The notes under the pieces were generated by a model that was given only the letters and a program-made list of their open reading frames with translations, had not been told where the DNA came from and did no database searches. The translations under genes and the position numbers were made by a program. From Clostridiisalibacter paucivorans DSM 22131 (lineage in GTDB: Bacteria; Bacillota; Clostridia; Tissierellales; Clostridiisalibacteraceae), in assembly GCF_000620125.1 (NCBI RefSeq), contig NZ_JHVL01000002.1, positions 81,039 through 145,038 on the forward strand: 64,000 nucleotides of DNA. The letters run 5' to 3'. Shown piece after piece: positions 27,485 through 36,598 of the stretch (position 1 is its first letter; each line of letters opens with the position of its first letter).

Positions 27485-28206
27485 GCTATTATTCCCCCTG
27501 TATCTGTAAGATACGTTAACACTGAATTTATATTTAACTGTTCTATATCTATGAAATTAATAGGCTCATTTATATCTCTTAAATAATGGGCATCAGAGTT
27601 TTTTATTATATTGTATTTTGATAAATCTGTATTGAAAATATTATTTTGGTCTTGAAAATATTTTGACAACTCTACTGTATATATATCTAATCCATCAGGT
27701 ATAAATCCCAAAACAGCAAGCATACCAAATGACTTTCTATCAATATGAGCAGGCACCATTACTCCATTATATTTTTTAACCATATCGTTTATATCATCTA
27801 AAGAATATTTGGTACTACTAATCAACAATTTATCTACTTCATTTATTAATTCATCTTCCATGTCCCTTATTTCTTGATTACCAAAAATTAAAGGATTATT
27901 CTTTATATCTGGTAATCCATCATAAATTAAATCTTGAAACTTTATCCCATCATTTAAGTCATAAAAATAGCAACATACATGTACTTCTTCTTTAGTAGTC
28001 ACCTCAATACCTGGAATTACCAATATATCTTTTTCAAGTCCGAGCTTCATTATAGACTCTACATTTAGCATAGAATTATGATCTGTTATAGCTATTATAT
28101 TTAACCCCTTTATATAACACATGTTTATTATATTATTAGGTGTCATATCAGTATTACCACAAGGTGATAAGCAAGAATGAATATGCATATCATAGCTAAA
28201 TTTCAT
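27481..28206 (-). CDS. PHP-domain phosphoesterase
   Basis: The start at 28206 avoids overlap with the upstream gene. The protein opens KFSYDMHIHSCLSPCGNTDM and has AITDHNSM, then VPGIEVTT and a late KNSDAHYLRDI; these are the metal-binding PHP motifs seen in TrpH-like phosphoesterases. The substrate is unknown. PHP genes of this subtype recur beside DRTGG and hydrogenase-like genes in Clostridia and Thermotogae. Confidence 0.82.
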   Translation of the reverse strand: MKFSYDMHIHSCLSPCGNTDMTPNNIINMCYIKGLNIIAITDHNSMLNVESIMKLGLEKDILVIPGIEVTTKEEVHVCCYFYDLNDGIKFQDLIYDGLPDIKNNPLIFGNQEIRDMEDELINEVDKLLISSTKYSLDDINDMVKKYNGVMVPAHIDRKSFGMLAVLGFIPDGLDIYTVELSKYFQDQNNIFNTDLSKYNIIKNSDAHYLRDINEPINFIDIEQLNINSVLTYLTDTGGIIA

Positions 28207-28208
28207 TT

Positions 28209-28541
28209 CTATAATCCCATTTCTTTTAGTTTGCAAGCCAATTCATAGGCACTTAAATCTGATTTTAATAATGGAATACCTTCTTCATTCGATTTATTTA
28301 TTGTGTCTTCATCTATTTCTACCCCTTCAGCTATCAAAACAGCAGAAATATCTACCAATGTGGCTACTGCCATTACATTTATATGCGTTTGAATTGTTAT
28401 CCATATATTACTACTTCCTGCTTTAGCCATCACTAAACTTAACAAATCCCCTATATAGACTCCTTCTACATTTTTATCTATACCAGCGTCACCCGCCACA
28501 ACTTTCAATCCTAATTCTTTAACTATATCTCTTATAAGCAT
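28209..28541 (-). CDS. DRTGG-like regulatory domain protein
   Basis: From the ATG at 28541, behind GAGGGGGG, the protein is about 110 residues and is nearly all one domain: IRDIVKELGLKVVAGDAGIDKNVEGVYIGDLLS, matching the start of the DRTGG domain found in HPr kinase-like and CBS proteins. No catalytic residues are visible. It lies between the hydrogenase-like and PHP genes; a second, related protein is at 30255. Confidence 0.75.
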   Translation of the reverse strand: MLIRDIVKELGLKVVAGDAGIDKNVEGVYIGDLLSLVMAKAGSSNIWITIQTHINVMAVATLVDISAVLIAEGVEIDEDTINKSNEEGIPLLKSDLSAYELACKLKEMGL

Positions 28542-28542
28542 T

Positions 28543-29811
28543 TCAACCCCCCTCATTATCGTTATTATTATCATTCATAAACATGCAATCATATATATTG
28601 GCATAACCTCTAACTATATCTTCTGCTAATGCCCTACAACTAGGAGCACCACATGAGCCACAATCAAGACCAGGCAATATATCTAAAATATACTTAAGCT
28701 TTTCTATCTTCTTTACTGCTGTTTCAAAATCGTCATCTAACTGCATTATTTCTTTAGGCTTTAATTCATTTGTCCAGCATACAGCTTTAGTTTTATATAG
28801 ATCCATTGCATAACTATCTTTTACCTTAGATTTATATTCTTCATTATTTGAAATTTTTCTGATTCTACTACTAGCTATAAAAGGATTTTCAACATTCAAT
28901 GGTCCTCCTACACATCCTCCTATGCATGCATATCCTTCAAAAAAATCTATGTTATTGAGTTTTCCTAACTCTATTTCTTCTAAAACATCTATTACATTAT
29001 CTATGCCATCTGCCGAAATATAATTTTTAATGCCTATAGCCTTACTTTGACCTCCAACCGAAGACCATCCTATGCCAAGATGAGAGCCTTTATTAAACTT
29101 GTCATAATCAGTTATATGCTTAGTATTACTCACTATATCACCATAAATCTTCTTTATAGATATTGCCCCAGTTAGTTCAGATTTTTCTATTCCTATAGGC
29201 TGTTTAATACTGGTTACTTTAGCAGGACAAGGTGTCAAATAAAATACTCCTATATTATCTTCCTTTATATTATTTTTTTTCATTATCTCTCTTTTCGCCA
29301 GCCTTGCAGCAATCTCCATTGGCGATTCTATATTTACTATATTTTTTAATAATGTAGGAAATCTTACTTGAATAATCCTTAGTATAGCAGGACACATTGA
29401 AGATATAATGGGTTTAGGAATTTTTTCTTTTTCAATAATATTCCTTAATATGATACTAGAAATATCTGCAGCAATTCCCTCATCATAGACATAATCAAAA
29501 CCCATATTTTTTATACCTTGATATACTTTATTCATATCTATATTATCAGTAAATTGCCCATACATTGTAGTAGATAATATTGCTATATTCATTTCAAAAT
29601 CTTGAAGCCTTGATAAATCATCTGTTATTGCATTTTGAGCATGGTATGGACAAACTATAATACACTCTCCACAATCTATACATCTTTCTTTAATTATTAT
29701 TGCCCTTTTATCTCTCACTCTGATAGCCTCCATAGGGCATTTCCTCATACAATGAGTACACCCTTTACATTTTTCCTCTTCCAAAACAACAGAGTGGAAA
29801 TATTTATTCAT
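28543..29811 (-). CDS. [FeFe]-hydrogenase-like sensory protein
   Basis: About 422 residues: an N-terminal two-cluster ferredoxin (CKGCTHCMRKCP and CIDCGECIIVCP), a hydrogenase large-subunit domain, and a C-terminal CGSCGAPSCRA iron-sulfur domain. The H-cluster ligand cysteines are all present: SSMCPA (L1), TPCPAKV (L2) and ACIGGCVGG (L3). However, the L1 proton-transfer cysteine of catalytic enzymes (TSCCP) is Met here and the L2 Met is Thr. That pattern points to a slow or sensory hydrogenase rather than a bulk H2 producer. HATPase and DRTGG neighbours support a signalling role. Confidence 0.82.
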   Translation of the reverse strand: MNKYFHSVVLEEEKCKGCTHCMRKCPMEAIRVRDKRAIIIKERCIDCGECIIVCPYHAQNAITDDLSRLQDFEMNIAILSTTMYGQFTDNIDMNKVYQGIKNMGFDYVYDEGIAADISSIILRNIIEKEKIPKPIISSMCPAILRIIQVRFPTLLKNIVNIESPMEIAARLAKREIMKKNNIKEDNIGVFYLTPCPAKVTSIKQPIGIEKSELTGAISIKKIYGDIVSNTKHITDYDKFNKGSHLGIGWSSVGGQSKAIGIKNYISADGIDNVIDVLEEIELGKLNNIDFFEGYACIGGCVGGPLNVENPFIASSRIRKISNNEEYKSKVKDSYAMDLYKTKAVCWTNELKPKEIMQLDDDFETAVKKIEKLKYILDILPGLDCGSCGAPSCRALAEDIVRGYANIYDCMFMNDNNNDNEGG

Positions 29812-29836
29812 ATCTATCACCGCCATTTATTATATA

Positions 29837-30271
29837 CTATTTAATTAGTATTCTAATATATACTTCCGTTCCTTGTCCCTCTTTCGATTTTATATCAAAT
29901 ATATCAGCACATCTCTTAATATTTGGTAACCCCATACCTGCACCAAATCCCAATTCTCGCACTTCATTAGGTGCTGTAGAATATCCTTCTTCCATAGCTA
30001 AATCTATATCTGGTATTCCAGGACCAATGTCCTTAGATAAAATTTCTATCTCTTTTGGAGAAATTATAACTGATATATTGCCACCATTTGAATGTATTAC
30101 AAGATTCATTTCTGCTTCATATGTGGCTATAGATACCCTCCTTGTCACATCTGCATTTATACCTAATTGTTTCAATATTTTTTTCACATTACTAGAAGCT
30201 TCTCCAGCCTGTGTGAAATCATTACGAACAATCTTGTATTCAAGCTTAATAGAATTATTTTCTACTCTCAT
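29837..30271 (-). CDS. RsbW/SpoIIAB-like anti-sigma ATPase
   Basis: The 144-residue HATPase has N box EAEMNLVIHS, G1 DIGPGIPD and G2 GFGAGMGLPNIK, typical of RsbT/RsbW-type serine kinases. It overlaps the upstream DRTGG gene by 17 bases. Proteins of this kind bind a sigma factor or an anti-anti-sigma; here the partner may be the hydrogenase-like or DRTGG proteins, which is inference. Confidence 0.82.
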   Translation of the reverse strand: MRVENNSIKLEYKIVRNDFTQAGEASSNVKKILKQLGINADVTRRVSIATYEAEMNLVIHSNGGNISVIISPKEIEILSKDIGPGIPDIDLAMEEGYSTAPNEVRELGFGAGMGLPNIKRCADIFDIKSKEGQGTEVYIRILIK

Positions 30272-30635
30272 CTAAGACTTTGCTCCTCCCTGACTCTACA
30301 CCTGTCAATCCTTTTTCATATAATTTCCCCGATGCAGTATAAAGTATATAATCTGTTTTCATTATAGTAAAATTATTCCTTTTTCCTAGTTCCAATACTT
30401 GTTTGTTAGGTGTTTTTCCCCTTACAAAAACTATTGCAAATAAATCTATCATCTCTGCCGTTCTTATAACCTGCGGATTTGTCAGTCCAGTTAAAAGTAT
30501 TGTGGGGCCGTCTACAAAAGCCAATACATCGCTCATGAGATCAGAGCCAAAGGCCTTTGTTACTTCTCTGTCTAGAAACTCTTCGCCAGTTAAGACTTCA
30601 GCATTTAATATTTCCTTTATTTCTCTTAATTTCAT
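30255..30635 (-). CDS. DRTGG-domain protein, first of the sensor operon
   Basis: A 126-residue protein beginning MKLREIKEILNAEVLTGEEFLDREVTKAF, followed by GSDLMSDVLAFVDGPTILLTGLTNPQVIRTAEM, the DRTGG domain pattern. It is the probable first gene of a six-gene overlapping operon with HATPase, hydrogenase-like, DRTGG, PHP and HATPase genes. No enzymatic motif is visible; ligand-sensing is the family guess. Confidence 0.8.
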   Translation of the reverse strand: MKLREIKEILNAEVLTGEEFLDREVTKAFGSDLMSDVLAFVDGPTILLTGLTNPQVIRTAEMIDLFAIVFVRGKTPNKQVLELGKRNNFTIMKTDYILYTASGKLYEKGLTGVESGRSKVLDESRK

Positions 30636-30654
30636 GCTTTTAACACACCCCTAT

Positions 30655-31425
30655 CTAATCAACCTTTATAATATTTATATAATTGTAGAACACCCTATAG
30701 TACTCACTAATTATGTCCTCTTCAGCATTATCTATCATAGACTGTCTTTTTTGTAAAAATTTATTGAGACTTTTTCTATCTTCATCATCATTTTTGTAAT
30801 TATTTAATTGCTCTAATATTTTCTTATTGTTATTATCTATAGTAACTTTTAAGGATTTGATTTGTGAATCTTTTAACTGTTCTGACAACAGAGCCGTTTC
30901 TTCCTCATAACTATTTTTTATTGTATTTATTATATTGGCTAGACCTTCTTTTCTTACTGATTTGATTTCAACCCTTTTCTCATTAATAAAACTATCTTTT
31001 AATATACCTTTAACATATACATTATATCTTTCAGCTTCTTCACGATCTAAAAAAGTCCCAGCAAAAACTTTATAATCATTATCAACTTCTAAAATAAACC
31101 CAGGTATTTGCTTTGAATTCATTTCTTTTACAAGTAACTTACCGTTTTCAATATCATCAAAACTCCCTGTTTGTATGCTATATAAAACCAAATCTTTAAA
31201 TTCATATACTTCTTTATCATTATCTTTTGATTTGCTTTCATCTTTAACTTCACTAATTTCTGTCTTTTCATCAACTTCTTTATCTATATTGGGTAATAAT
31301 ACATGTTTTACTAGACCAAAAGCTATCATGACAGATACTAAAGGAGCTATTATAAAAAAAAGTAGAAAGTTTACTAGCTTGTCCCTTCTACTATACCTTT
31401 TTCTATTTTTTCTGCTTAACCTCAT
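30655..31425 (-). CDS. SPOR-domain membrane protein
   Basis: The 256-residue protein has a basic N-terminus, one membrane segment (residues 18-40), a charged linker and a SPOR-like domain with YSIQTGSFDDIENGKLLVKEM and YKVFAGTFLDREEAERY. SPOR domains bind denuded peptidoglycan at division or spore septa. The C-terminal 100 residues are helical and unrecognised. Its relation to the neighbouring genes is unclear. Confidence 0.8.
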   Translation of the reverse strand: MRLSRKNRKRYSRRDKLVNFLLFFIIAPLVSVMIAFGLVKHVLLPNIDKEVDEKTEISEVKDESKSKDNDKEVYEFKDLVLYSIQTGSFDDIENGKLLVKEMNSKQIPGFILEVDNDYKVFAGTFLDREEAERYNVYVKGILKDSFINEKRVEIKSVRKEGLANIINTIKNSYEEETALLSEQLKDSQIKSLKVTIDNNNKKILEQLNNYKNDDEDRKSLNKFLQKRQSMIDNAEEDIISEYYRVFYNYINIIKVD

Positions 31426-31473
31426 AATCTACCTCCAAACAACTTTAATTGTTTTAAATAAATTCACAAATGT

Positions 31474-32538
31474 TTATATATATTTATCTAAATTCAAACT
31501 CAATTGAATAGGTTCATCAAAATATACTATATTAGATAATGTAACTCCTAAAAGTCTTACCTTTTTATCTATATTAAACCTATTGTCTAATATATAATGG
31601 GCAGTTCTATTTATTGTATTAAAATCATCAGTAGAGTAGTCTAATGTTATACTTCTGGTTTCCACAGTAAAATCTTCATATTTTATTTTTAACGTCACAG
31701 TTTTTATTCTATATCTCTTTCTTAAAATTCTAGTCACTACATCTTTTACATATCTATCTACTCTTTCATGAAGTATCTTTATATCATTTGTATCTTCTAA
31801 AAATGTATTTTCTTCACCTATAGACTGTGCTCCTTCTGGATTCTCCACAGGCCTATTATCTATGCCATTTGCAAAATCAATTAATTCTTCTCCTCTTTTG
31901 CCAAATAAATTCACCAAAGTTTTTTTGTCATATTTCTGGATGTCTTCAATTCTATATATACCTAATCTCTTTAACTTTTTTTCCGTCTTAGGACCTACCC
32001 CCCATAATTTTCTTATAGATAGTGGCTTTAATATATCTATAGCTTCATTTTTTTGTATTATGGTTAACCCATCTGGTTTTTTCATGTCTGAAGCCAGTTT
32101 GGCTAAAAATTTATTATAGGATATGCCAACAGAAGCTGTAAGATATAACTTGTTATTTATATCTTCCTTTATTTTTTTCGCTATTTCCAAAGGATTTTTA
32201 CCTGACACATCTAAAAAGGCCTCATCTAAAGATATAGGTTCAATCTTATTGCTATAATTATAAAATATATCATGTAACTTTTGTGAAACTTTTTTATATT
32301 TATTTTTATTTACAGGTACAAATACTGCCTTAGGACATAAAGCCTTAGCTTTTTTTGATGGCATAGCAGAACGAATTCCGAACTTTCTAGCCTCATAAGA
32401 TGCCGCACACACCACTCCTCTAGAGTATGGATTGCCCCCTACTATAACTGGCTTATTTTTTAGATTAGGCCTATCTCTCTGTTCTATGGATGCATAAAAG
32501 GCATCCATATCAACATGCAGTATCCATCTATTATCCAT
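31474..32538 (-). CDS. dinB: DNA polymerase IV (DinB)
   Basis: From ATG 32538 (behind GGAAGTG) the protein begins MDNRWILHVDMDAFYASIEQRD and contains SYEARKFGIRSAMP, SLDEAFLDVS with the catalytic Asp-Glu, and the YAS steric gate region. This is the Y-family lesion-bypass polymerase. Length of 354 residues is normal. A beta-clamp-binding motif QLSLNL lies close to the C-terminus. Confidence 0.96.
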   Translation of the reverse strand: MDNRWILHVDMDAFYASIEQRDRPNLKNKPVIVGGNPYSRGVVCAASYEARKFGIRSAMPSKKAKALCPKAVFVPVNKNKYKKVSQKLHDIFYNYSNKIEPISLDEAFLDVSGKNPLEIAKKIKEDINNKLYLTASVGISYNKFLAKLASDMKKPDGLTIIQKNEAIDILKPLSIRKLWGVGPKTEKKLKRLGIYRIEDIQKYDKKTLVNLFGKRGEELIDFANGIDNRPVENPEGAQSIGEENTFLEDTNDIKILHERVDRYVKDVVTRILRKRYRIKTVTLKIKYEDFTVETRSITLDYSTDDFNTINRTAHYILDNRFNIDKKVRLLGVTLSNIVYFDEPIQLSLNLDKYI

Positions 32539-32705
32539 ATTAACACTTCCATTATATATATTATAACATTTTATCAATACTATGACTAATAATTATATCA
32601 ATTAACTTAATTAACATTGTTTATTGCATTATAACTTATATTAATATATATATTATATCTTTTTTATTTTATTAAAAAAGTTTCATTTTAAAATAGTCAC
32701 AAATA

Positions 32706-32737
32706 AAAAGACTGGACAAAATGATCCAGTCTTTTTA
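32706..32737 (-). terminator. Terminator of the FMN/FAD reductase gene
   Basis: Stem GACTGGA / TCCAGTC with an eight-base loop is flanked by A5 and T5 runs, 20 bases beyond the stop of the gene at 32756. Confidence 0.85.
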
Positions 32738-32755
32738 TTTACTCCGTATTCATTT

Positions 32756-34540
32756 TTACTGATTCATAATGTTTTCGCCTGAAATTCGTCCAAATACTAC
32801 AATATCTAGCAAGGCATTTCCACCTAAACGATTAGTTCCATGGATCCCTCCTGTTATCTCACCAGCTGCATAAAATCCTGGGATTATTTCATCATTAGCA
32901 TCTAGCACTTGGGTTTTCTCATTGATTTTTACTCCTCCCATAGTATGATGCACTGCAGGGTATCTCAATGTAGCATAAAAAGGTGCCTTTTCAACTTTAT
33001 TTTTCCATAATTTACGTCCAAATTCATCCTTTTGTTCATCTACAGACTTATTAAATTTATCTACAGTATCTTTTAATACATTTGACTCTATATTTATTTT
33101 TTGTGCTAAATCTTCTATAGTATCAGCTTTTACAATAATACCTTCTTCTATTAGTTCTTCAATATTTTGTCCTGTCTCATTATTAGGACCTGTAATAACT
33201 TGAGAGTCATTAATCATATAATATTGACCATCAGTCTGAGCTAAGATTGCTTCGCATAATTTATCTCTACGATTATCTTCATTTATAAAACGTTTTCCTT
33301 CTTTGTTGACAAAAATCGAATTTTCTACATTAATGGTAGGTCCTACCAACTCAATCGCCATAGGTAGTAATTGAATATGTTCCATACCTACTAATTGAGC
33401 GCCTACATCTTCAGCCATTACAATTCCATCTCCAGTAGCCCCAGGATGATTAGTTGTTGGTTTATCTGCCGTTAAACTTGGTACATATTTAGTTCTCATT
33501 TCTACATTGGCAGCAAAACCTCCTGATGCCAGTATAACACCCTTTTCTCCCATAATTTCCATAGGTGTTTTATCTAATACATTTTCAGCTTTTACACCTA
33601 TTACTCTTCCTGATTCATCTTTTATTATCTCTTTAGCCTTAACATTAGTTATAATCTCAACACCATATTCTTTTGCTGCTTTCTCTAAAGTTTCTATGTA
33701 TCCTGTACCAGCAGGCTTTACAGCTTGATGAGTCCTTGGCCATAAAGAACCTACAACAGATCCTATTTCGTTTCTAAATTCCATACCATAGGATTCCAAC
33801 CAATGCTTACCATCTAGTCCATTCTCAACCATTATTTTAACTAATTTAGAATCTCCAGCCTTGTCTCCACCTTCATATGTTTGCTTAAAATGTTTATCAA
33901 TAGAGTCTTCAATTCCTTGCTCTTTTTGTCTTTCAGGATCAGCTGAGTTATAAGCACCACCTGATCTAATAGTATTGCCTCCAAGCATAGGCATTTTTTC
34001 AATCAAAATTACCTTACCACCATTTTCTCCTGCAGCAACAGCAGCTGAAAGTCCAGCACCGCCTCCACCTATTACTACTACATCAGCGGACTTAGAAATC
34101 ATTTCTTTAGGCTCAGTTGATTCATTGGACACTGTCTGAGATAAAGCACTAATCTCTACTCCTGCACCTTCCAATGCTTTAGTTACTGCTGTCAATACAG
34201 CATCACTAGTAACTGTTGCACCAGAGATAGTATCAACTGCCAAACTTTGATTTTTCACTATAGTTTCAGGTATCTGATTTAAGGGAACATCGCTAATTTG
34301 AGGAGTTTCACTATGTTCAACAACATTCACTTCTTCTATCTTATCTTCGCTAAGTACCACTTCTACCTTAAGAGTACCATTGTGACCTTGGGCTTCACCC
34401 ATATATGTACCTGCATTAAATGTGGTACTGGACTCTTCACCTTCATCAGATGATGTAGGTTCATTGCTTTGACATCCAAATGCAGTCAATAACATGGCAA
34501 TAGAAAGTACTAAAACTAATAAAGTTCTAAATTTCTTCAT
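32756..34540 (-). CDS. Secreted FMN/FAD-dependent reductase (flavocytochrome c / urocanate reductase family)
   Basis: The 594-residue protein starts with a lipoprotein signal (LTAFGC lipobox), has an FMN-binding domain with flavinylation site SGATVTSDA near residue 108, then an FAD-binding fumarate-reductase-like domain (VVVIGGGGAGLSAAVAAGE, HHTMGGVKI, GTNRLGGNALLD). The family reduces substrates such as fumarate, urocanate or cinnamates outside the membrane, fed by flavin electron transfer. The substrate cannot be read here. A strong promoter precedes it and a terminator follows, so it is a single-gene unit. Confidence 0.9.
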   Translation of the reverse strand: MKKFRTLLVLVLSIAMLLTAFGCQSNEPTSSDEGEESSTTFNAGTYMGEAQGHNGTLKVEVVLSEDKIEEVNVVEHSETPQISDVPLNQIPETIVKNQSLAVDTISGATVTSDAVLTAVTKALEGAGVEISALSQTVSNESTEPKEMISKSADVVVIGGGGAGLSAAVAAGENGGKVILIEKMPMLGGNTIRSGGAYNSADPERQKEQGIEDSIDKHFKQTYEGGDKAGDSKLVKIMVENGLDGKHWLESYGMEFRNEIGSVVGSLWPRTHQAVKPAGTGYIETLEKAAKEYGVEIITNVKAKEIIKDESGRVIGVKAENVLDKTPMEIMGEKGVILASGGFAANVEMRTKYVPSLTADKPTTNHPGATGDGIVMAEDVGAQLVGMEHIQLLPMAIELVGPTINVENSIFVNKEGKRFINEDNRRDKLCEAILAQTDGQYYMINDSQVITGPNNETGQNIEELIEEGIIVKADTIEDLAQKINIESNVLKDTVDKFNKSVDEQKDEFGRKLWKNKVEKAPFYATLRYPAVHHTMGGVKINEKTQVLDANDEIIPGFYAAGEITGGIHGTNRLGGNALLDIVVFGRISGENIMNQ

Positions 34541-34582
34541 TTAAATTCCTCCTTTTACATTTAGTTTTTTATATTTAAGTAG

Positions 34583-34611
34583 ATTGTATGTTAATTTTAA
34601 AACAAAGTCAA
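34583..34611 (-). promoter_or_regulatory. Promoter of the secreted reductase
   Basis: Minus-strand TTGACT (34606-34611) and TACAAT (34583-34588) are 17 bases apart, a good sigma-A promoter. The predicted start lies about 35 bases before the ATG. Confidence 0.75.
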
Positions 34612-34661
34612 GATATTTTAATATTCATTCTTATTATTGAAAAAATCTAATTAAAATAAAA

Positions 34662-34686
34662 AGACTACCCAATTTGGGTAGTCTTT
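34662..34686 (-). terminator. Terminator of tRNA-Leu(GAG)
   Basis: Stem AGACTACCC / GGGTAGTCT with a short AATTT-containing loop lies directly after the tRNA 3' end and is followed by TTTTT on the minus strand. Confidence 0.85.
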
Positions 34687-34687
34687 T

Positions 34688-34772
34688 TGGTGCGGGTGAT
34701 GGGATTTGAACCCATACGCCATACGACACACGGCCCTCAACCGTGCCTGTCTGCCTATTCCAGCACACCCGC
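34688..34772 (-). tRNA. tRNA-Leu (anticodon GAG)
   Basis: The 85-base sequence folds as a class II tRNA with a long variable arm. The acceptor stem GCGGGTG pairs with CACCCGC, CCA is encoded, and the anticodon loop TTGAGGG gives GAG. Confidence 0.95.
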
Positions 34773-34831
34773 GTATATTTTTAAAGTCACTGATATAGTA
34801 TAACCCTAAAAACATACTGTGTCAAGTCAAT

Positions 34832-36577
34832 TTATTCTATATCCTTAGATTGATTTTCTTCAGGTATATACCATTTATTGATATTGTTATAAATATTAAA
34901 TGGTAATGGTTCAATTTCTCCTTTTACCTTATTATTAATCAACAATGCATTATTCTTGAAAAACAAACTCATATATGGTAAATCTTCTATAATATTTTGC
35001 TGTAACAATTTATATTTCTGCTTTTTTTCCTCTCTATTTTTAGCATTAAATGCCGCTATGAGAGACTGATCCATCTTACTATCTTTGTATCCTATAAAAT
35101 TACTTCCACTTCTTATCTGTGATGAATGAAATGCAAAAGATATATCTGGTATAGGAGACATTTCCCAACCTAATAATGCCATGTCATAATCTCCTTTATA
35201 TAACATATCTTTAGTACTTTCCCAATCTAAAGCCAAATCTTCCTCTGTTATTGCACCTTCTTTAGAATTATATTTAAGTTTTATATCTATACCTATTTCT
35301 TTTAAATTCTCTTTTATTATATCAGCACTTTCTCTTCTTAATGTGTTGTAACCATTGGTCAATAGAGAAATACTTAATTTATTACCCTTATCATCTTCTA
35401 ATATTCCATCTTTGTCATCATCTTTCCAACCCGCTTCTTTCAATATGTTTTTAGCCTTTGTTAGATTATATCCATAAGTATTTCCTTCTTCAGATATCAA
35501 CCAAGAATTGGGCCATATAGGTACATCTATCGTGGTAGCATGACCTAAATATACATTCTGTATTATAGCATTTCTGTCTATAGCATAAGCAATAGCTTTT
35601 CTAATAGCTTTTCCACCTTCATCCTTAAATATATTTCTATTAAAATTAAATCCTATAAACTCATAATTGGAACTTATATACTCATATATATCTATGTTTT
35701 TATTTTCATTATATTTTTCCCAATCAATATCTAATATTGTAGTGACATCTATAATTCCAGATTCAAAAGAGGTAATTGTAGCTTCCTTATCTGGTATTAT
35801 CTGTCCAATTATTTTACTAATATAAGGTTTATCTCCCCACCAAGTTTCATTAGCAACCAGTTCAATGCGTTTTAATTTTTCATAATTCTCAACCTTATAA
35901 GGTCCTGTTCCTATAGGTTTAAAATCATAGTCTTTATTAGATGCTGCTTTATATGCATTCCTATCACTCAATCCTTCAAAACCATGTCTAGGTATTATTG
36001 GAAATATTAAGCTTTCCAAGGCATTACTATATGACTTATCAAATTCTATCGATATGCTCTTTTCTCCATTTGTTCTAGTACTTATAATATGAGACAAATC
36101 ACCGAGTCTAGAAGGTCTATATACATCGGATAATATTTCTCCATATAATGCATTTACAGCTCCATATCTTAAAGTATCTATAGTAAATTTCACATCTGAA
36201 GATGTTAAAGCTTTTCCATCATGCCATTGCACATCATTTTTTAAAACTATTTGTATGGTTCTACCATCCTCAGATAAAGTATAAGTATCTACCAGCACAT
36301 TTTTTATATCTCCATTCTTATCTAATGCAAAAAGTCCTTCATATATCAAGTTGTTAAAGTAATACAACTGTTTATCCCTTGTCAATAAAGGGTTTAATGT
36401 ATCTACATGCGTTATAGGTAATACCAATTCTCCTCCATAAGTAGGTTCATATTCTACTACATCCGTTTCAGTTTCATTACTACTATCATTATCTATAATA
36501 TTCTCATTATTACATCCTATTAAAATCATGAATGCTATCAGTATTATAATCCCTAAAGAACTTCTACCAAATCTCAA
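34832..36577 (-). CDS. Peptide ABC transporter substrate-binding lipoprotein
   Basis: The 581-residue protein has a lipobox (ILIGC near residue 20) and the SBP family 5 fold: EPTYGGELVLPITHVDTLNPLLT, LKNDVQWHDGKALTSSDVKFTID, and GTGPYKVENYEKL. It would deliver oligopeptides or similar ligands to an ABC importer. No permease or ATPase lies beside it, so it is an orphan binding protein or uses a transporter elsewhere. A signal sequence and acidic linker follow the anchor. Confidence 0.92.
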   Translation of the reverse strand: MRFGRSSLGIIILIAFMILIGCNNENIIDNDSSNETETDVVEYEPTYGGELVLPITHVDTLNPLLTRDKQLYYFNNLIYEGLFALDKNGDIKNVLVDTYTLSEDGRTIQIVLKNDVQWHDGKALTSSDVKFTIDTLRYGAVNALYGEILSDVYRPSRLGDLSHIISTRTNGEKSISIEFDKSYSNALESLIFPIIPRHGFEGLSDRNAYKAASNKDYDFKPIGTGPYKVENYEKLKRIELVANETWWGDKPYISKIIGQIIPDKEATITSFESGIIDVTTILDIDWEKYNENKNIDIYEYISSNYEFIGFNFNRNIFKDEGGKAIRKAIAYAIDRNAIIQNVYLGHATTIDVPIWPNSWLISEEGNTYGYNLTKAKNILKEAGWKDDDKDGILEDDKGNKLSISLLTNGYNTLRRESADIIKENLKEIGIDIKLKYNSKEGAITEEDLALDWESTKDMLYKGDYDMALLGWEMSPIPDISFAFHSSQIRSGSNFIGYKDSKMDQSLIAAFNAKNREEKKQKYKLLQQNIIEDLPYMSLFFKNNALLINNKVKGEIEPLPFNIYNNINKWYIPEENQSKDIE

Positions 36578-36598
36578 ATTTATTCCTCCTAAGTTGTA

